Below, in pieces: positions 47,217 through 60,354 of a stretch of DNA of 64,000 nucleotides. Within the stretch, counting starts at the first letter, position 1; the number at the start of each line of letters is the position of its first letter. The translations under genes and the position numbers were made by a program. The notes beneath the pieces are model-generated. The model worked only from the letters and a program-made list of their open reading frames with translations. It searched no databases and had not been told where the DNA came from. The stretch lies in contig JANVCC010000021.1 in the NCBI GenBank assembly GCA_025345505.1, forward strand, positions 31,554,419-31,618,418, in the 5' to 3' direction. This stretch comes from Todiramphus chloris collaris (Eukaryota; Chordata; Aves; Coraciiformes; Alcedinidae).

Positions 47217-50200
47217 TTTTTACTGTAGTAACTATTTTTTCCAGCTTCATGTTAGTAACTCTTTAATTATTAATTAACTTGTTTTTTTTAGTCTAGGTCC
47301 AACTATGGACCTTGATCATATTCCATCACATTCTGCATGACAAAAGAAGAAAAAATGTCCGTATTTTTCTGTCTACATCTGCTGACTTACAACTTAATAG
47401 TACGATTATTCTCATTTTCCTCTAGCTGTTTGAAGCTAGATACCTAGGTTAAATTTTGCTCTGGGTGATGAAATAGGTCTCTTCTATGAACCCTGGAGTA
47501 TGATTCAACACTACTAGTTATTTATCTCTCTACTCCAACTAGAAAGAGAGTAGACATGACTTACTTAGAATAAGCATCTAAATGATTTTTAGATAGTTAG
47601 TGATAGATCACCCTTTACCTAAATATAAGGCAGAGAAAATAGACACAAAAACCTGTCTGCAAGAACTACAAGGAAGCAGTGAGATGTTAGCCATAAAGAT
47701 CATCAATGATCTCAAAACATCATTTGTTTAAATGCTATTTTTTCCTAAGCATAATAGCAAAAGAGGGGTATCAATGAGAACAGTGAGTAAGAGCTTTGTG
47801 CATGCTTCTGTGAAGCAGCAATGATGAAGAGGAGTGGAGAGAAAGGAATCAGAAAGAATCACTTATCCACTTGTTAAATTTCTAATGCAAGACTGGACCT
47901 ATGATCAGAATCAGAATACAACTTCTTAATACTGAATGAAGGAAGAAAGTAAGAGTCAGTGAAAGGCCTTGAAAGAGAGAATATATCTTTTATGCTTGAC
48001 TCAATATAGAAGATACCAGTGAAGGAATGTAGAAGAGTGCTATAGAGTAACCCCTATAGTCAGAGTTCAAGATGAGAAAATCTTACTTGCATCAGCATTC
48101 TTAATGGATAAAAATAAATCAAGATGTTTTCCTTCAGTCAAAGAAAAGAGGGTTGAATAATCAAAGAACATGCTGGGCTAGACTTTAGGCATGTGAATTC
48201 TTCTCGGAGATATTGGATAATAATCTGTAAGACAAAAATGTAATCTGGGTACAATGGCCTAGAGAGCTTGCACTACCTAGAAAATTCTAGATTTCAGTGG
48301 TATTTGGGGTAGAATTCAGTATACCAACTTTATAAACACTTGCCTATGAGTGGGTTTCTTGTTTTGGCACCAGACAGTAAAAGGCACTTTTAGTACATAC
48401 TTCATCTCAGCTTAAAAGAAGGAAATAACTCAAGCAGCCTAAGGAGAAGATTAAGAACTCTGACTCTGAGTTGACAGCTAACTATTTGTATGACATATCA
48501 AGACACAGACTAAAAATTTTGTAAGTCAATATCTCTGGGGTAGAAAGACAAGCCAGTGTAAACAAATCAGAGGCACCTTTTAGAATATTTCCTTCAAATT
48601 TATTATAATACAAAGCAAGCTTTCTCCTACATGTTAGTTTTGTTCTATTGGTCTGACCACAGGCCATATGGGTCATGCAGCTATTGGCTCTATCATCATC
48701 TCCACTTCTCATCACTACATTATGTGCCTGCACACAAAACAATTTAGAGAGCAAAGCAAGATGACTATAATTTCTGGTTCCCTTACATATGCTATGCAAA
48801 GTCTGTAGATGATCTTTCCTGTCCTTTGCAAAGTGCTAGACATAAAAGTCTGAGCTATCAGCAGTTTCAAGACTGTGGTCTCCGGAAAGTAATTTGCTGC
48901 ACTTGAAGTAAACTAAGGTTTTGGTAATAGTGGGTAGTGCATGTTTAAAAATACACAAATGATTACTAGGAGTGTTTATTAGAAGGCTAACCTTCAATCT
49001 TTTGAATATATATGCAATGTATTTTGGATATATTAAGTCAAATACATAGATGCTGTAAATCAACACAATGTTAGAAAAATAAACAGTATTTATTAATTTT
49101 AAAACAGCTGTAGATTTGCACCTCAGCTAAACTATCATGTGAATTTGGCATTATTTGAGCAATCTGCATCAGCTTTTACTTAGCAAAATAGTGCTTCATA
49201 ATATAAAGATACTATGCATAGAATAAATCTGAACAGGCTTTGAAGCAAATTTTAATGGCTAAATATGCAAGAAACTGATTTTCAAAAGAAAGAAGAAATA
49301 CAACATGATGGAATGGCAGTCAACACATAATGTCAATTTAGTGTCTCAACAGTACCGTTGAGAACTTAAAGAAGTAAATGTAAAGGAAGTCTAAGCCAAA
49401 AGGGGAGAAAGGTAAGAAGCTTGATCTTACTTGAGGGTTGCTGTGATAAATACAAGGGGAACTGAGTCTCCTCTTCACTTGTTCCAGTTGATCTCAAGGT
49501 ATCAGAAAGGAATGTTGCATTCCTTACATTTTAAATAATTTTTATTTTCTCTCTAAATTTTTCATAATTAAAAAAATATATATATATTTGTTCTATTTCA
49601 ATTTAGATTTACTTCCTGATAGCCTGATTAGTGTTCCACTATGATTAGCCTTAGACTTCTGCAAATAAAGACTTGTTTGCAGAAAGTCAATTCAGTGCAG
49701 TGAATTTAGTTTTTCCTCCTTTCCCTGCAACCACTAAAGTATCACAACTTCATTGTGTCTGTGAGTGAGTAAAAGACAAGAAACAATGTGGATAAAAAGC
49801 TTAGAGGAGATAATAGAACAGGGTCTATGAAGGAGAACAGAACATTGGGTGGAGTGTGACAGAACAAAAAGAAAGAGGGCACAGCTCTTGCCTGAAATGG
49901 GAGAAATATAGATCATTATTTTTTAAAAAGGGTGAAAAAGAGGGCAAAAGAAAGACCTGGAGAGGAGAAAACATGAAAGAAAGGAATAAATAAGTACAAA
50001 CTATGGGAGACACTGGAAGCAAGAAAAGCTATTAAAGGCTAAATTTTCCCTTCATAATAAATGAACTAACAAAGACTGCTGAATGTATCAGTGCAATTTA
50101 AAACTCACATTTATATCTGTGTTAGTAGACTAAGTATGACAGGGATTGTTCACTAACACTGAGGCTGTGTAATATGGATTAGCTTATATCCAGACTGTGA

Positions 50201-50739
50201 TGTTCCCTTATGTTCTAATACAGTGTCAACACCCAAATCACCTATTAGGGATGTTTCCTTACTCATGCTCACTCCTCAACAGTGCCTGAAAACAACCAAG
50301 AGTGTTTATGAATTAAAATGATTCTACTGGACTTCTTAATAGTTTAGCAATAAAGATGATAGAATCCCCATGACCACTGATGTTCCTTTGTATTGTTTAA
50401 TTTACTGGCACAAATTCAACTACAAAATCTATGAGTTTCTTTCCATGATGAATCTAGCATATGGTAGATAAAGACCTTCCACCATGATATAGTGAACAAT
50501 TACACATCTGTGGCTTCCATATTACAGGTAAAGTAGGTAGCTCCAGTGGTCTTGCTAAGGTCAGAAATGTTAGGAACAGGTTTATAGAATGAAATTTTAA
50601 AAAATTAAGCTTTATATTCTACCCTTAATTGAAAAGCTTACACAATGAATATTTTTCTGAATGAGAAATAGGAAATATCAATATTTTTCATACACTAATT
50701 AAATTTATTTTAGGGATAAAAATACTGCGACTATCGGGG

Positions 50740-50793
50740 AAAAAAAAAAACAAAAAAACAAAACAAAAACAACCCCAAACCAACAACAAACCC
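50740..50793 (+). repeat. A/C-rich low-complexity tract
   Basis: A-runs with CAAAA and ACCCC units, of the same style as 2847-2931 and 24781-24927. Confidence 0.8.
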
Positions 50794-53073
50794 TATTGTG
50801 AGGAAATAAAAGATTTTTTTATGGTCTATCACAATACTTAAAATTAAATCTCCTAAACATGACAAAGAAGCCAAATTGTGGAAAACTTTAATAAAATATA
50901 TGACAAAATAAATCCACTGTTTCAATCCCTTTGTTAAATTAAATAAGATTCACTTTAATCTATGTCTCATCAAAATATATAATTACATACATGAAAGCAG
51001 CTACCAATCCATTATTTCCCTGCATTACACAGCTTTACATGAAGTTCTAAGCAGAAATTTTCAGTGTCTGGGCAGACAGATTTCCCTGGAGCTCTGTGCT
51101 AGTGTGCCTTGAAAATTGTTTCCCCATACAATGGTGTATTACAGGATCAGGCTCTATTTGAATGTTACCTGTCTTCAAGTTCTAAAAATACTAGCCATTT
51201 CTCTATTTTAAAAATCATTTCCTCTAATGGTTTCCTCCAGCAGTATGGAATTCAGCCACACTGCATTGTAGATAATTTAAGGGTACAAATGAGTAAATAT
51301 TTCAGAAGTAAAAATTGAATGAAATTTCTCTTTCAGGGACTATGTAATAACTGAGTCATTTGAATACATAGTAATTCATCAAATTAATTATCTATATATT
51401 TTCTAATTTAAAACTGAAGAAGGTTATAACCAACCAAACTAGACAAAATTTAAAGAAGAAGAAGATATGTTTTAACATTCCTGTTGTGAAAGAAGAAAAA
51501 TAAACACTCTAAATGGCACAAACCAAGCAAATAAAGCTATACCCCTACTTTTATTGTTTCCATTTCAGACACCTTTTCATGTTAGAAATGTTCCAGTTGC
51601 TCACATTCTAGAATTTACTCTTGTGTATGTAGAAATTTGATGCATATTTTTATTCGAGTCTGATTTTTGCACTTCTGGGCTACTGTACATTACGATTTTT
51701 CATGCCTTTCTACAGACATCATAAGATATACAAGACATAATTAAGTAAAGCCAAGTTGAAGACTTAGATTAAAATTCTCCAAAGGGTTAATAGTGTGTTC
51801 TCATCACCAAGGTTTATACAGATAGCTCTGACAACAGCACAGCCTGCATAAGGCAACTCTTCAGTGCAAACTCAGCTGTCACTACCTGTTCAGCCACTTC
51901 CATGCCACTGTAAACTTTCCCTTTCTATTAGACACCTAAACTGTCAGATGAAAAAAGCCTCTGATTCAGATTTTGCAATAGAATAATGAAAACTCAAAGC
52001 ACAGCACAACCGTCTTAGTTTCAGATGACGGCCTCTACCATGAGGGCTACATGCAAGTTGTACACAGAATGAAAAAAGGAGAAGACAAATCTATTGTAAA
52101 TTCGAATTTGTTCACTCCCTTCATACCTCTAACCCCCAAGATTACCTTCTGCCAAGCACAGTTTAAGGAGATTGATACGCACACTGCCATATGTAGGCCA
52201 TTAAGGCAAAACCCAATACAATTAAGCATTCTACAGCTGGTACAAGTTTCTAGTTGCATTATCAGGCTGAGGAGAGAGGCCTAGTTTCAGCAGATCTCAC
52301 TACTGGTGTGGGAAATCAACTCTACAGAGATATGTTAAGTATGCATGTACTCAAGCTGATCCAACGACCATATTGCCATGTAGCATGGTGCTAACACTAA
52401 CATGCATTAATATGGATACACATGACAGTTCACCATCAGAGCACACAACTTCTCTGGCTACTGAAAAATAGGTAGAAAAGGGAGGGGGCTTGCACAATTT
52501 TTGTTTATATGATTTATTAGTAATTAAAGAACTGTATCAAAATTATAGGTATGTGGTTGCCAGAAACAAGGACATAAACTGATACCTCCAGGAGAAAACT
52601 ACTATAAATCGTAAGTGGTTACATCTCTGATGTACCCAAAATTAGTCTAAGGACACTGGTAATTATATTTTAAAAATTTTGTTATGACTGAAAAAAACAC
52701 TGTAGACTAGAAAAAAGCTCACAAAGATGTGATGACTTTTAGAAATATTTGGATATTTGCTTCAAATTCAGAGCTAGCAGTAATTGACATTGCTTGGGTA
52801 CAGACAGTGATGAAGTCAGCAGACCTATTCCAGTTACTGTTAGTTCTCAAGATTCGCAAAGCCACCCACAAAGCTGAATATCAATTCACAAGGCACATAT
52901 GCACTTTCCTTCAGAAGCTAATCAACATTTTAATCAGGCACAAAACTCTTCTAGCGTATCCTGATAAACTCATGAAGTAAATATGAATGCCAATGTGTTT
53001 CTTAGCAAATCTTTACATAGGTGTTTGTAGCAATATATAACAAACCTGGTAACACCAAATTTGGTTTCAAAGG

Positions 53074-53092
53074 AAAAAAAAAAAAAAAAAAA
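53074..53092 (+). repeat. A19 homopolymer
   Basis: Nineteen consecutive A followed by CCCTC. No element body recognised upstream. Confidence 0.85.
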
Positions 53093-55864
53093 CCCTCAAA
53101 GAATCGGACCATAAGACTAGTATCAAAACACATAAGTAGCAAATAAGGTAACTAGTACCTGAAAAAAGGCAGAAAACATGGCATGGAAATATCATGCAAT
53201 GGATCTGATCCATATAACAGCCTTCCCTGCCTGCAAACAGGAGAGTTTGTTAATCTTAAAGTGATCACTGATACACTTAATTTAATGCAATACAAAAAAT
53301 TAAAAGGCAGCCTACTGAACAATAATCAGATAAAAAAAAAAATTATGCTTTTTTATTTTTTAAGAACATTAAAGATCCTTCACTCCTTATAAAGGAAATA
53401 ACTATTTTTCATATTTTAATACAGAATACAGGCTTTAATACAGAAAATCAGTTTAAATTACTTCAACAAGGACATAACTCCATTCTCCACAATTAGGCCA
53501 GCTCATTCATTTTCCATTTCTTTATGTGAATATCAATTCAGGATCTGCATGTAGCTGATAAATCTCCCTGTAGTCTACCTTTTCCTAGTAATGATGTCTT
53601 AGGCAAGGCCTGTGTGGACAAGAAGAAAGGTTTAAAATACTTGATACAATTTCCTAAGTTTTCTATTCTCTTCCCTTAATATGCTACCATGCCAAACCAC
53701 ATGGCTTTCATCCCTCCTTGTGAGCATACACATTATACTTCACCAAACAATATTGAAAGATGTAACTAAGCAACTAACAAAGCTTCAATTTCCAATATCA
53801 GGCTTTAAATACTGGAATTTATCTACACAGAATATACAACAAAACAGGAACTCCTCCTATTACTAAAATGCTTGTCTGGTATCTCTGAATAATAATAAAC
53901 TTCTGAAGATGTTACACTGTTCTCAGGTTTAATTTCACTTTTGAACCAGACACAATATGCTTTGCATATATATATTATTCTTTTTAGTTTTGAACTGGAA
54001 TATACAACATAATCTACCAGTTCTTAGGATCAATAAATTTGTCACTATTTTTTTATTTATGATCATAAACCCATAGTACTTATTTTAAAAATCACCAGGG
54101 AGAAGAATAAAGATCAAGAACAAAGCTAATTCCTTATTATGTCCAGTTTAATATATATACAAAAAGCAAATCTTGTTTCCTCCTCCATGCCTTTTTCTGT
54201 CTCCTGCTGAGGTAAAAATCTTTCTGTTCTATGCTGTTCCTTTAAATTAAACTATAGTGCAATATGTGGGTATACGTTTCATTTTTTCTTAGTTAATTGT
54301 TTAACTTATAGTCAAACATTCATCACCGCAGTAATTTAGTGTGATTTCTCACATCAACAACACATTTTAGGGGCACATATAGTTCACAGTTCTCTGAATA
54401 CCTCTCAAGTACTTTTATATTTTATTTAAAGGGAAGTAGGAGTTCAGCTGACATTTGGTTGGCAGATGATGTATGCAGCAGCCTGCAATATGTGTTTAAG
54501 AAGTATAAATAACCTTGGGACAAACACTGTAAATGTATTTTTAAACACTGCCATGTTTTCCTATTGGAAACAGAATTCCATGAGAGGAGATTCAAGACAG
54601 CAATGTTATTACCAGTGAAACTATTGAGTTTAACTGACAGGTTAATTAATTGTGGGAATCTCTTCAGGAGTCATTGGGGATGGCTAGATACTGCAAAATC
54701 TCTGTTGACTTATCGCTGATTCCTTTGACACATTTCTTCAGTCCCTCTTCCTCCACACGGGACTTGGCATATACTCTATAGCCATAAGCAGTATGAGAAC
54801 TTTTGTTCTCACAGGGATAAAAGGTTCTTTGTAGTCACAGGAATGGCAGTGGTGCTTTCAGAAATTTCCTAACATTAGGAGCATATCTGTTGTTATGAGA
54901 TCTTGAGTCATCAGAGTTCAACAAGAACTTCACTGTTTCCTTGAATGGAGGCTTTGCAGTACAGCTGTGTAGAAAGGAACTTGTATTTTGGGGAGAAGAC
55001 TGAGAATGTCTAGTGGCTACCTGAGGGTCAAATAGGGCACAAAACTTCATCATTTTAGAAAAGGATGGCTGGTGTCTTGCACAGGGAAAGACTCAAGTGT
55101 AATAGATATGGAAGAAAATAAAATAACAATTTAACCTTGGAGCCTTGTCATATTGTTATGTTTGTATTTACTGGGAAGATTTCCTAGCAATTGGCAATAG
55201 CAATTTCTAAGTAAAGAGCATGCCAAAGCCTGTGATGTCTTGAATACAGTTAGGTGCCTATTTTTACAAATGTAGTGAATAATTATTTATTGCAAAAAAC
55301 CTTTTAGCCAGCTTAGTATGCCCTCTGTCTGCTAAATTATCCAGTTATCATCTTGCTAAAAGATGAAATGAATGCCTTTTTCAAATACATTGAATTAAAG
55401 TGCTACTTTAAAACATAAAGTAGTTGAGAATCATGTTATACAATGTTCTTCTCAGCTTACAGCAAAACTGAAAAAAATAAAATGAAGAGCAGTGATGCAT
55501 AAGCTCAATATATTCTTACAAACTAGGGGTATGTTAGTTTTGTCTTGTTAAATATTTCTTAAGCAATTTTTAATTGACAACATATGTTGAACATCACACA
55601 GCAATGTGTGCAAAGCACTTTACATCTGTCATAGCCTCCTGAAGCTAATCCCTCTTTAATGTGCTAGCTTTCTTTGTATTGCTGCAGGCTTTGTTTCTGT
55701 TTACTGTCTTCCAAAAGAAAGGGGAAAAAAAACAAGTTAGCTGTCACTGCGAACAGGCTTATTGTACAAAGATTTTAATTCTATTAATCTTTTGACTGGC
55801 TATCTGCTAAGAAATCATTATTACCAGGAACAATGACTTACACAGAAAGAAAAAGTCAAATTCC

Positions 55865-55910
55865 ATTTCTTTCAAGGTGAATTGTATAACATTTCTTTCA
55901 AGGTGAATTG
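55865..55910 (+). repeat. Tandem duplication, 26-bp period
   Basis: ATTTCTTTCAAGGTGAATTG at 55865-55884 is repeated exactly at 55891-55910, separated by TATAAC. Confidence 0.9.
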
Positions 55911-58002
55911 AGCTTCCAGAAATGTGATTCCAGATCTCACAGGAATTTAATCTTTCTTTTGATTCTGTTTTACTGAAGAAAAAATATAAATTATAAAGGT
56001 GAACAATTTTATCTGATCCTTTTTTGCAGTACTTAACTTTGTTGTTTTATATGAAATATATCTACCTACTATTTCTGTGACTTTGTAGTAGCTACATTTC
56101 TGGAGTAATCTACACACAGAAAGGCTTTAGACTGTTCAACTTGATACTAATCTTTTTGGCAAGTTTATTTAAGTCACTTTTCCATATCGTCAGTTCCTTA
56201 TTTGGAAAAAAAAAAAATAAAATCAATATTTCTTATTCTCCTATATAAATAACTTTTGAAATACATTAATGAAAAACAATGAAAAGGGTAAAGTTAATTA
56301 TATGAAACTTTTTTTTTAATTTATAATTTTTATCTGACCTTTGTTTTTAGAATTGTCACAGGATATGGTGAAAAAGGCTATATAATTTCTAAGAACTTAA
56401 GGAAAAAATTAATATTCTTACAAAACCCATTGTGTGAGGAAAAACACAGAGAAAAATACTTAGAGTTTGAGCTGTAAGTAAAATAGGGCAGTGAAAAAAA
56501 AACAGTCTATTTTTAATTACCTTTTTTTTCTTGGCTGTGAGAGGGAGAAGAATGAGATAACGAGATATTTCAAAATATCTAGAAGAGTAAGACTCCAGAC
56601 TATGAGGAGAGGGAGTCTTTAAATAGACAGGAATCTTACATCCAACACTGCATTGTGGAATTGTCTGCTTGCAATGTGAAGTATTCAAATAATTTGGGAA
56701 CTTCAAGAATCCTGTCTCATGCCTTCCTGAGAATCATCTAGACACTAAACTTGGAAGTCCTTCTGTCTTAGAGACACTGCAAGATGGTCAGATAGGCAGT
56801 CTGCCAAGAAGTCAGGACAATGTGGTTAACTTTCATTATCAGACAGGATTCACTGAAAGCAGCAAGCAATGTGACTTCAACAAACTGTAATTTTCTGACA
56901 GGCAAAACTCCAGTGAAGATCTCCTGATCAGACACAAAACACCATAAAAAATTCCTGACTAGTTATGAAACACAGCTATAAAACACCTAGCTACTTATAA
57001 TGAGAAACACTTTTTTAAAAATGTAGATAGAATGTTGAAAGTTTTATTCAATTAAGACTATCTGATATCCTAGAACAATACAATTTACACAGATGCTCTC
57101 AGTAAACTGCCTATAAATTGCAATGTATATGTTATATCTGGATATTTCATAACGGGCAATGAATTGGAATTCTAGGAAAGGAAAAGAAAAGCAGGAAGCA
57201 TTCCACTTTAAAAAACTTAGTTTTCTCGTCTACTCTTTGCACACTAGGAAGGTTTTTGGATACCTTAATAATAAGAAAAAATAAACTGAAAATAAAAATA
57301 AATAAAGTATCACAAAACTTAAGATATCCTAGTTTATATCTGGCGAAATTTATTTTGAAGATGGAATGTCTTTTTCTTCCTTATGGGAATTATGGGAATT
57401 ATTGAAATGCCCATGTAGATATTTCATAGCCTATATAACAGATCAGAATTATTTTTCCTGTTGGCATCATTCCCAGTAGCACTATTGAAGCTGTGCATAC
57501 CACAAACTGTAAACATTGCTGACTGGATAGCAAATTTTGAATATAGTATAAGTCTTAGTTGCAATGATCCAGAGATAAAGACAGACAAAAGGTAAAATGA
57601 TGGAAAAAACCAAGAAAAGCCCCAAACAACTGATAATCTCATTCAGGGTGCTTACAACATGGAAAAAAAATGTTTGGGTTGCATTAATTTGTTACCATTG
57701 CAACAGAGAGATACAGGTTCTTTAGGAAAAGACAGGATGGGAAGATGAGAAAGGGGAGTTGTCCTTTTTGTGAGAGAGTAGTTAGTGTGAATGGAGGTTT
57801 GCCTGGGGATGGATGAGGATCCATCTGGATCCTTGTAAGTTAGCATAAAAGACACGACAAGTAAAGGTGATGTTATAGTGTTTGTCTGCTATAAGCCACT
57901 TGACAAGGAAGAACAAGTGGATCAGGCTTTCTTCAGACAGATATGAACAGCCTCAGGTCTGCCTGAACAGCCTGGTCCTCATGGAGGATTTCAACCACCC
58001 TG

Positions 58003-58329
58003 ATGGAGGGTGTTTGGCAAAACACAGCAGGACATAAGCAGTCCTGGAGGTTCCTGGAGTGCATTGATGATAAATTCCTTCCCCAAGAGATGAAGAAGGC
58101 AACAAGGAGAGTTGCTCTGCTAGACCTCATACTCACCAACAAATTTGATCTAGTTGGAAATGTGAAGATCCAAGACAGCCTTGGTTGCAGTGAAAATGAG
58201 ATGGTGGAGTTCTGGATCCCGAGAACACGGAGGAGCGTAAAAGGTATGCTCACACCCCTGGACTTCATAAGACCAGATATGGACTCTTCAAATGTCTGCT
58301 TGGAAGCATACCATGAGATAAAGCCCTGA
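58003..58329 (+). pseudogene. CR1 endonuclease C-terminal remnant, SDH motif lost
   Basis: A 108-codon frame aligning to the CR1 apurinic-type endonuclease: SWRFLECIDDKFL, RVALLDLILTNK, then LGCSENEMVEFW. In active CR1 the last segment reads GCSDHEMVEF, so the catalytic Asp-His pair is replaced by Glu-Asn (codons 58189-58197). Just upstream, in another frame, GDFN is changed to EDFN (57984-57995). A frameshift separates the two. The protein cannot nick DNA. Confidence 0.85.
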
Positions 58330-58677
58330 AGGGAAGAGGAGCCTGAGAAGGCTGGTTAATATTCAAGGATTACCTCCTCCAGGCTCAAAAGAGTTCCAAC
58401 CCTATGAATATGAAGTCTGGCAAAAATATCAGGAGGCTTGTGTGGATGAACAAAGATTTCATGACCAAACTCAGACAAAAAAGAAAGCGTACAGATGGTG
58501 GAAGCAAGGACCGATATCTGTGAGGAATACAGAAACATAGTCCAAGCATCTATGCCTGTAATTAGGAAAACTAAAGCCCAAAGGGAGTTGAATCTAGCCA
58601 AAGATGCCAAATACAACAGGAAGGCCTTCTGAGAATACATAGGTGACAAAAAGAAGACTAGAGCTAATGTAGGCCCA

Positions 58678-58947
58678 ATGCTCAATGAGATTGGAGAATT
58701 GGTTACAATGGATGTGGAAGAGATGGAAGTGAAAAATGCCTTCTTTGTATCAGCCTTTACTAGCAAGACCATTCTTTGGGAATGGCATTTCCCAGAGACA
58801 TGGGAAAAAGGCTGGAACAAGGAAGCTGTATCATTGTTGGATCAGGAAATACATAGCAAACTGGACATGAAGAAGTCCATGATCCCGGATGTCATGCACT
58901 CAGGAGCTGGCAGTTGTCATTGTGAGACCACTTTTGATAATCTTTGA
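58678..58947 (+). pseudogene. CR1 ORF2 linker remnant between endonuclease and RT
   Basis: An 89-codon frame reading NEIGELVTMDVEEMEVKNAF, then FVSAFTSKT, PETWEKGWNKE and SKLDMKKSM-PDVMH. This is the conserved CR1 linker ending at the 'LDIHKSMGPDGMHPRVL' segment that opens the RT domain. It runs into a stop where the RT should continue, so the RT lies in other frames. Confidence 0.83.
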
Positions 58948-59240
58948 TTAATCATGGTGACTGGAAGAAGTGTCTGTATACTGGAAAAAATCAAATGTTA
59001 TTCCTATCTTCAAGAAGAGCAACAAGGAGGACCATAGAAGTTAAAGGCTAGTAAACCTAGTCTTGATCCTTGTGAATGTGATGGAGCAGCTACTCTTTGA
59101 AATCATTTCCAGGAACATGAAAGACAAGAAAATCATGAGGAGTATTCATCATGGCTTCAGCAAGGGGAAATAATGCTTGACCAACTTGATAAACTTCTAC
59201 AGTGAAATTACTGTCCTGGTAGATGAGGGCAGAGCAGTAG

Positions 59241-59771
59241 ATGTTGTCCACCTGCACTGCAGTAAGGTCTCTGACCGCCTCACGTAATATCCTCATAGAG
59301 AAGCTGTTCGAGTATGGGCTAGATAAACAGACATTGAATTGGACTGAAAACTGCCTGAACAGCCTGACCCAGAGGGTAGTTATCAGTGGAACAAAGCATA
59401 GTTATAAACCAGTGACTAGTGTTGTAACCCAGGTGCCAATATCGTGTCCAGTTCTGTTTAATATTTTCATTAATGATTTGGATGATAGAACAGTGTATAC
59501 TGTCAACAAGCTTGCAGATTACACTACACTGGGAGGAGTGACTGATATGCCAGAGGGTCATGCTGCTATCCAGAGAGATCTTGACAGGATGGATAAATGG
59601 GCTGACAGGAACCTCATGAAGTTCAACAAGGGGGAGTGCAAAGCCCCACACATGGGAAGGAACAATCCCAGGCACCAGTATGTGCTGGAGGCTGACCAAC
59701 TGGAAATCAGCTTTGCAGAAAAGGACCTGGAAGTTCTGGTGTACTTCTTCTGCTCTAGAAGTATGTCCTAG
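59241..59771 (+). pseudogene. CR1 reverse-transcriptase remnant, FADD changed to LADY
   Basis: The longest open frame in the window (176 codons). It shows [47 protein letters not shown], then KLADYTTLGG, PEGHAAIQRDLDRM, KWADRNLMKFNKGEC and FAEKDLEVLV. The catalytic FADD is LADY (codons 59511-59522, residues 91-94), removing the second metal-binding Asp. The [10 protein letters not shown] motif is degraded to VVTQVPISCP. The frame ends in the A16 expansion. Confidence 0.88.
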
Positions 59772-60354
59772 TGACAAAAAGAAAAAAAAAAAAAAAAGCT
59801 AATGGTATTGTCAGCTGCATTAGGTGAATTATTGCCAACAAGTTGTGGGAGGTCATCCTTCCCCTCAGTCCAGGTCAGGACACACCTGGAGTACTGTGTC
59901 CAGGTCTGGGCTCTTCAGTACATGAGAGAGATACACATTCTGTAGAGAGTCCAGCAAAGGGTCACAAGGATATCAAGGGACTGGAATACCATTCATAGGA
60001 GGAAAGGATACGAGAGTTGAGACTGTTCAGCCTGGAGAAGACAACGATCGTGGTACATCTCACCAATGTATATTAAAGGAATGGTGCCCAGTGACAAGAA
60101 AAAGGCAATAAGCACAAACTGAAACACAGAAAGTTCTATCTGAACACTGGGAAAGACTTTTTTACTGTGAAGTTGTCTGAACACTGATATATGTTGCCCA
60201 GAGATGTTGTGGAGTCTTCATCCTTGCAGATACTAAAAAGCTGTCTGTATATGATCTTGGGCAATCAGATATAGGTGACCCTGCTTGAGTAAAGGGGTTG
60301 CACCAGATGACCTCCAGAGGTCCTTTTCAGCCTCAACCATTCTGTGATTCTGTG

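Larger units (their letters stand above)
46884..57865. other. AT-rich sequence, no gene or repeat family recognised
   Basis: About 11 kb of unique-looking DNA. Low-complexity tracts are (TTA)8 at 47193-47216, TA-rich sequence near 49570-49588, an A/C tract at 50740-50793, A19 at 53074-53092 and A-runs near 53331 and 56205. A 26-bp-period duplication lies at 55865-55910. Open frames are at most 105 codons and show no protein family. Confidence 0.6.
57866..60354 (+). mobile_element. CR1 LINE, near-complete ORF2 (endonuclease to 3' end), most complete copy
   Basis: About 2.5 kb in CR1 order. The endonuclease core starts at about 57866 ('gtgatgttatagtgtttgtctgctataagcc...'). The (G)DFN motif region is at 57984 and the endonuclease C-terminus at 58003-58329. 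The linker is at about 58340-58950, and RT at about 58950-59770. Then come an A16 expansion (59782-59797), the RT C-terminus to about 60180 and the 3' UTR. The 3' end has 'cagatgacctccagaggtcc' and two octamers (attctgtgattctgtg at 60339-60354). It is 5'-truncated: ORF1 and the endonuclease N-terminus are absent. Many stops and frameshifts are present. Confidence 0.93.

Noticed and set aside
57933-58268. Minus-strand open frames at 57933-58268, 58356-58820 and 59319-59777
   Set aside because: All are exact antisense shadows of the plus-strand CR1 ORF2 remnant.
59782-59797. A16 run that might be a retroposon tail within the CR1 copy
   Set aside because: CR1 sequence continues on both sides in register with the 'gccaagaaggccaatgg' segment, so this is a local A expansion, not a tail.
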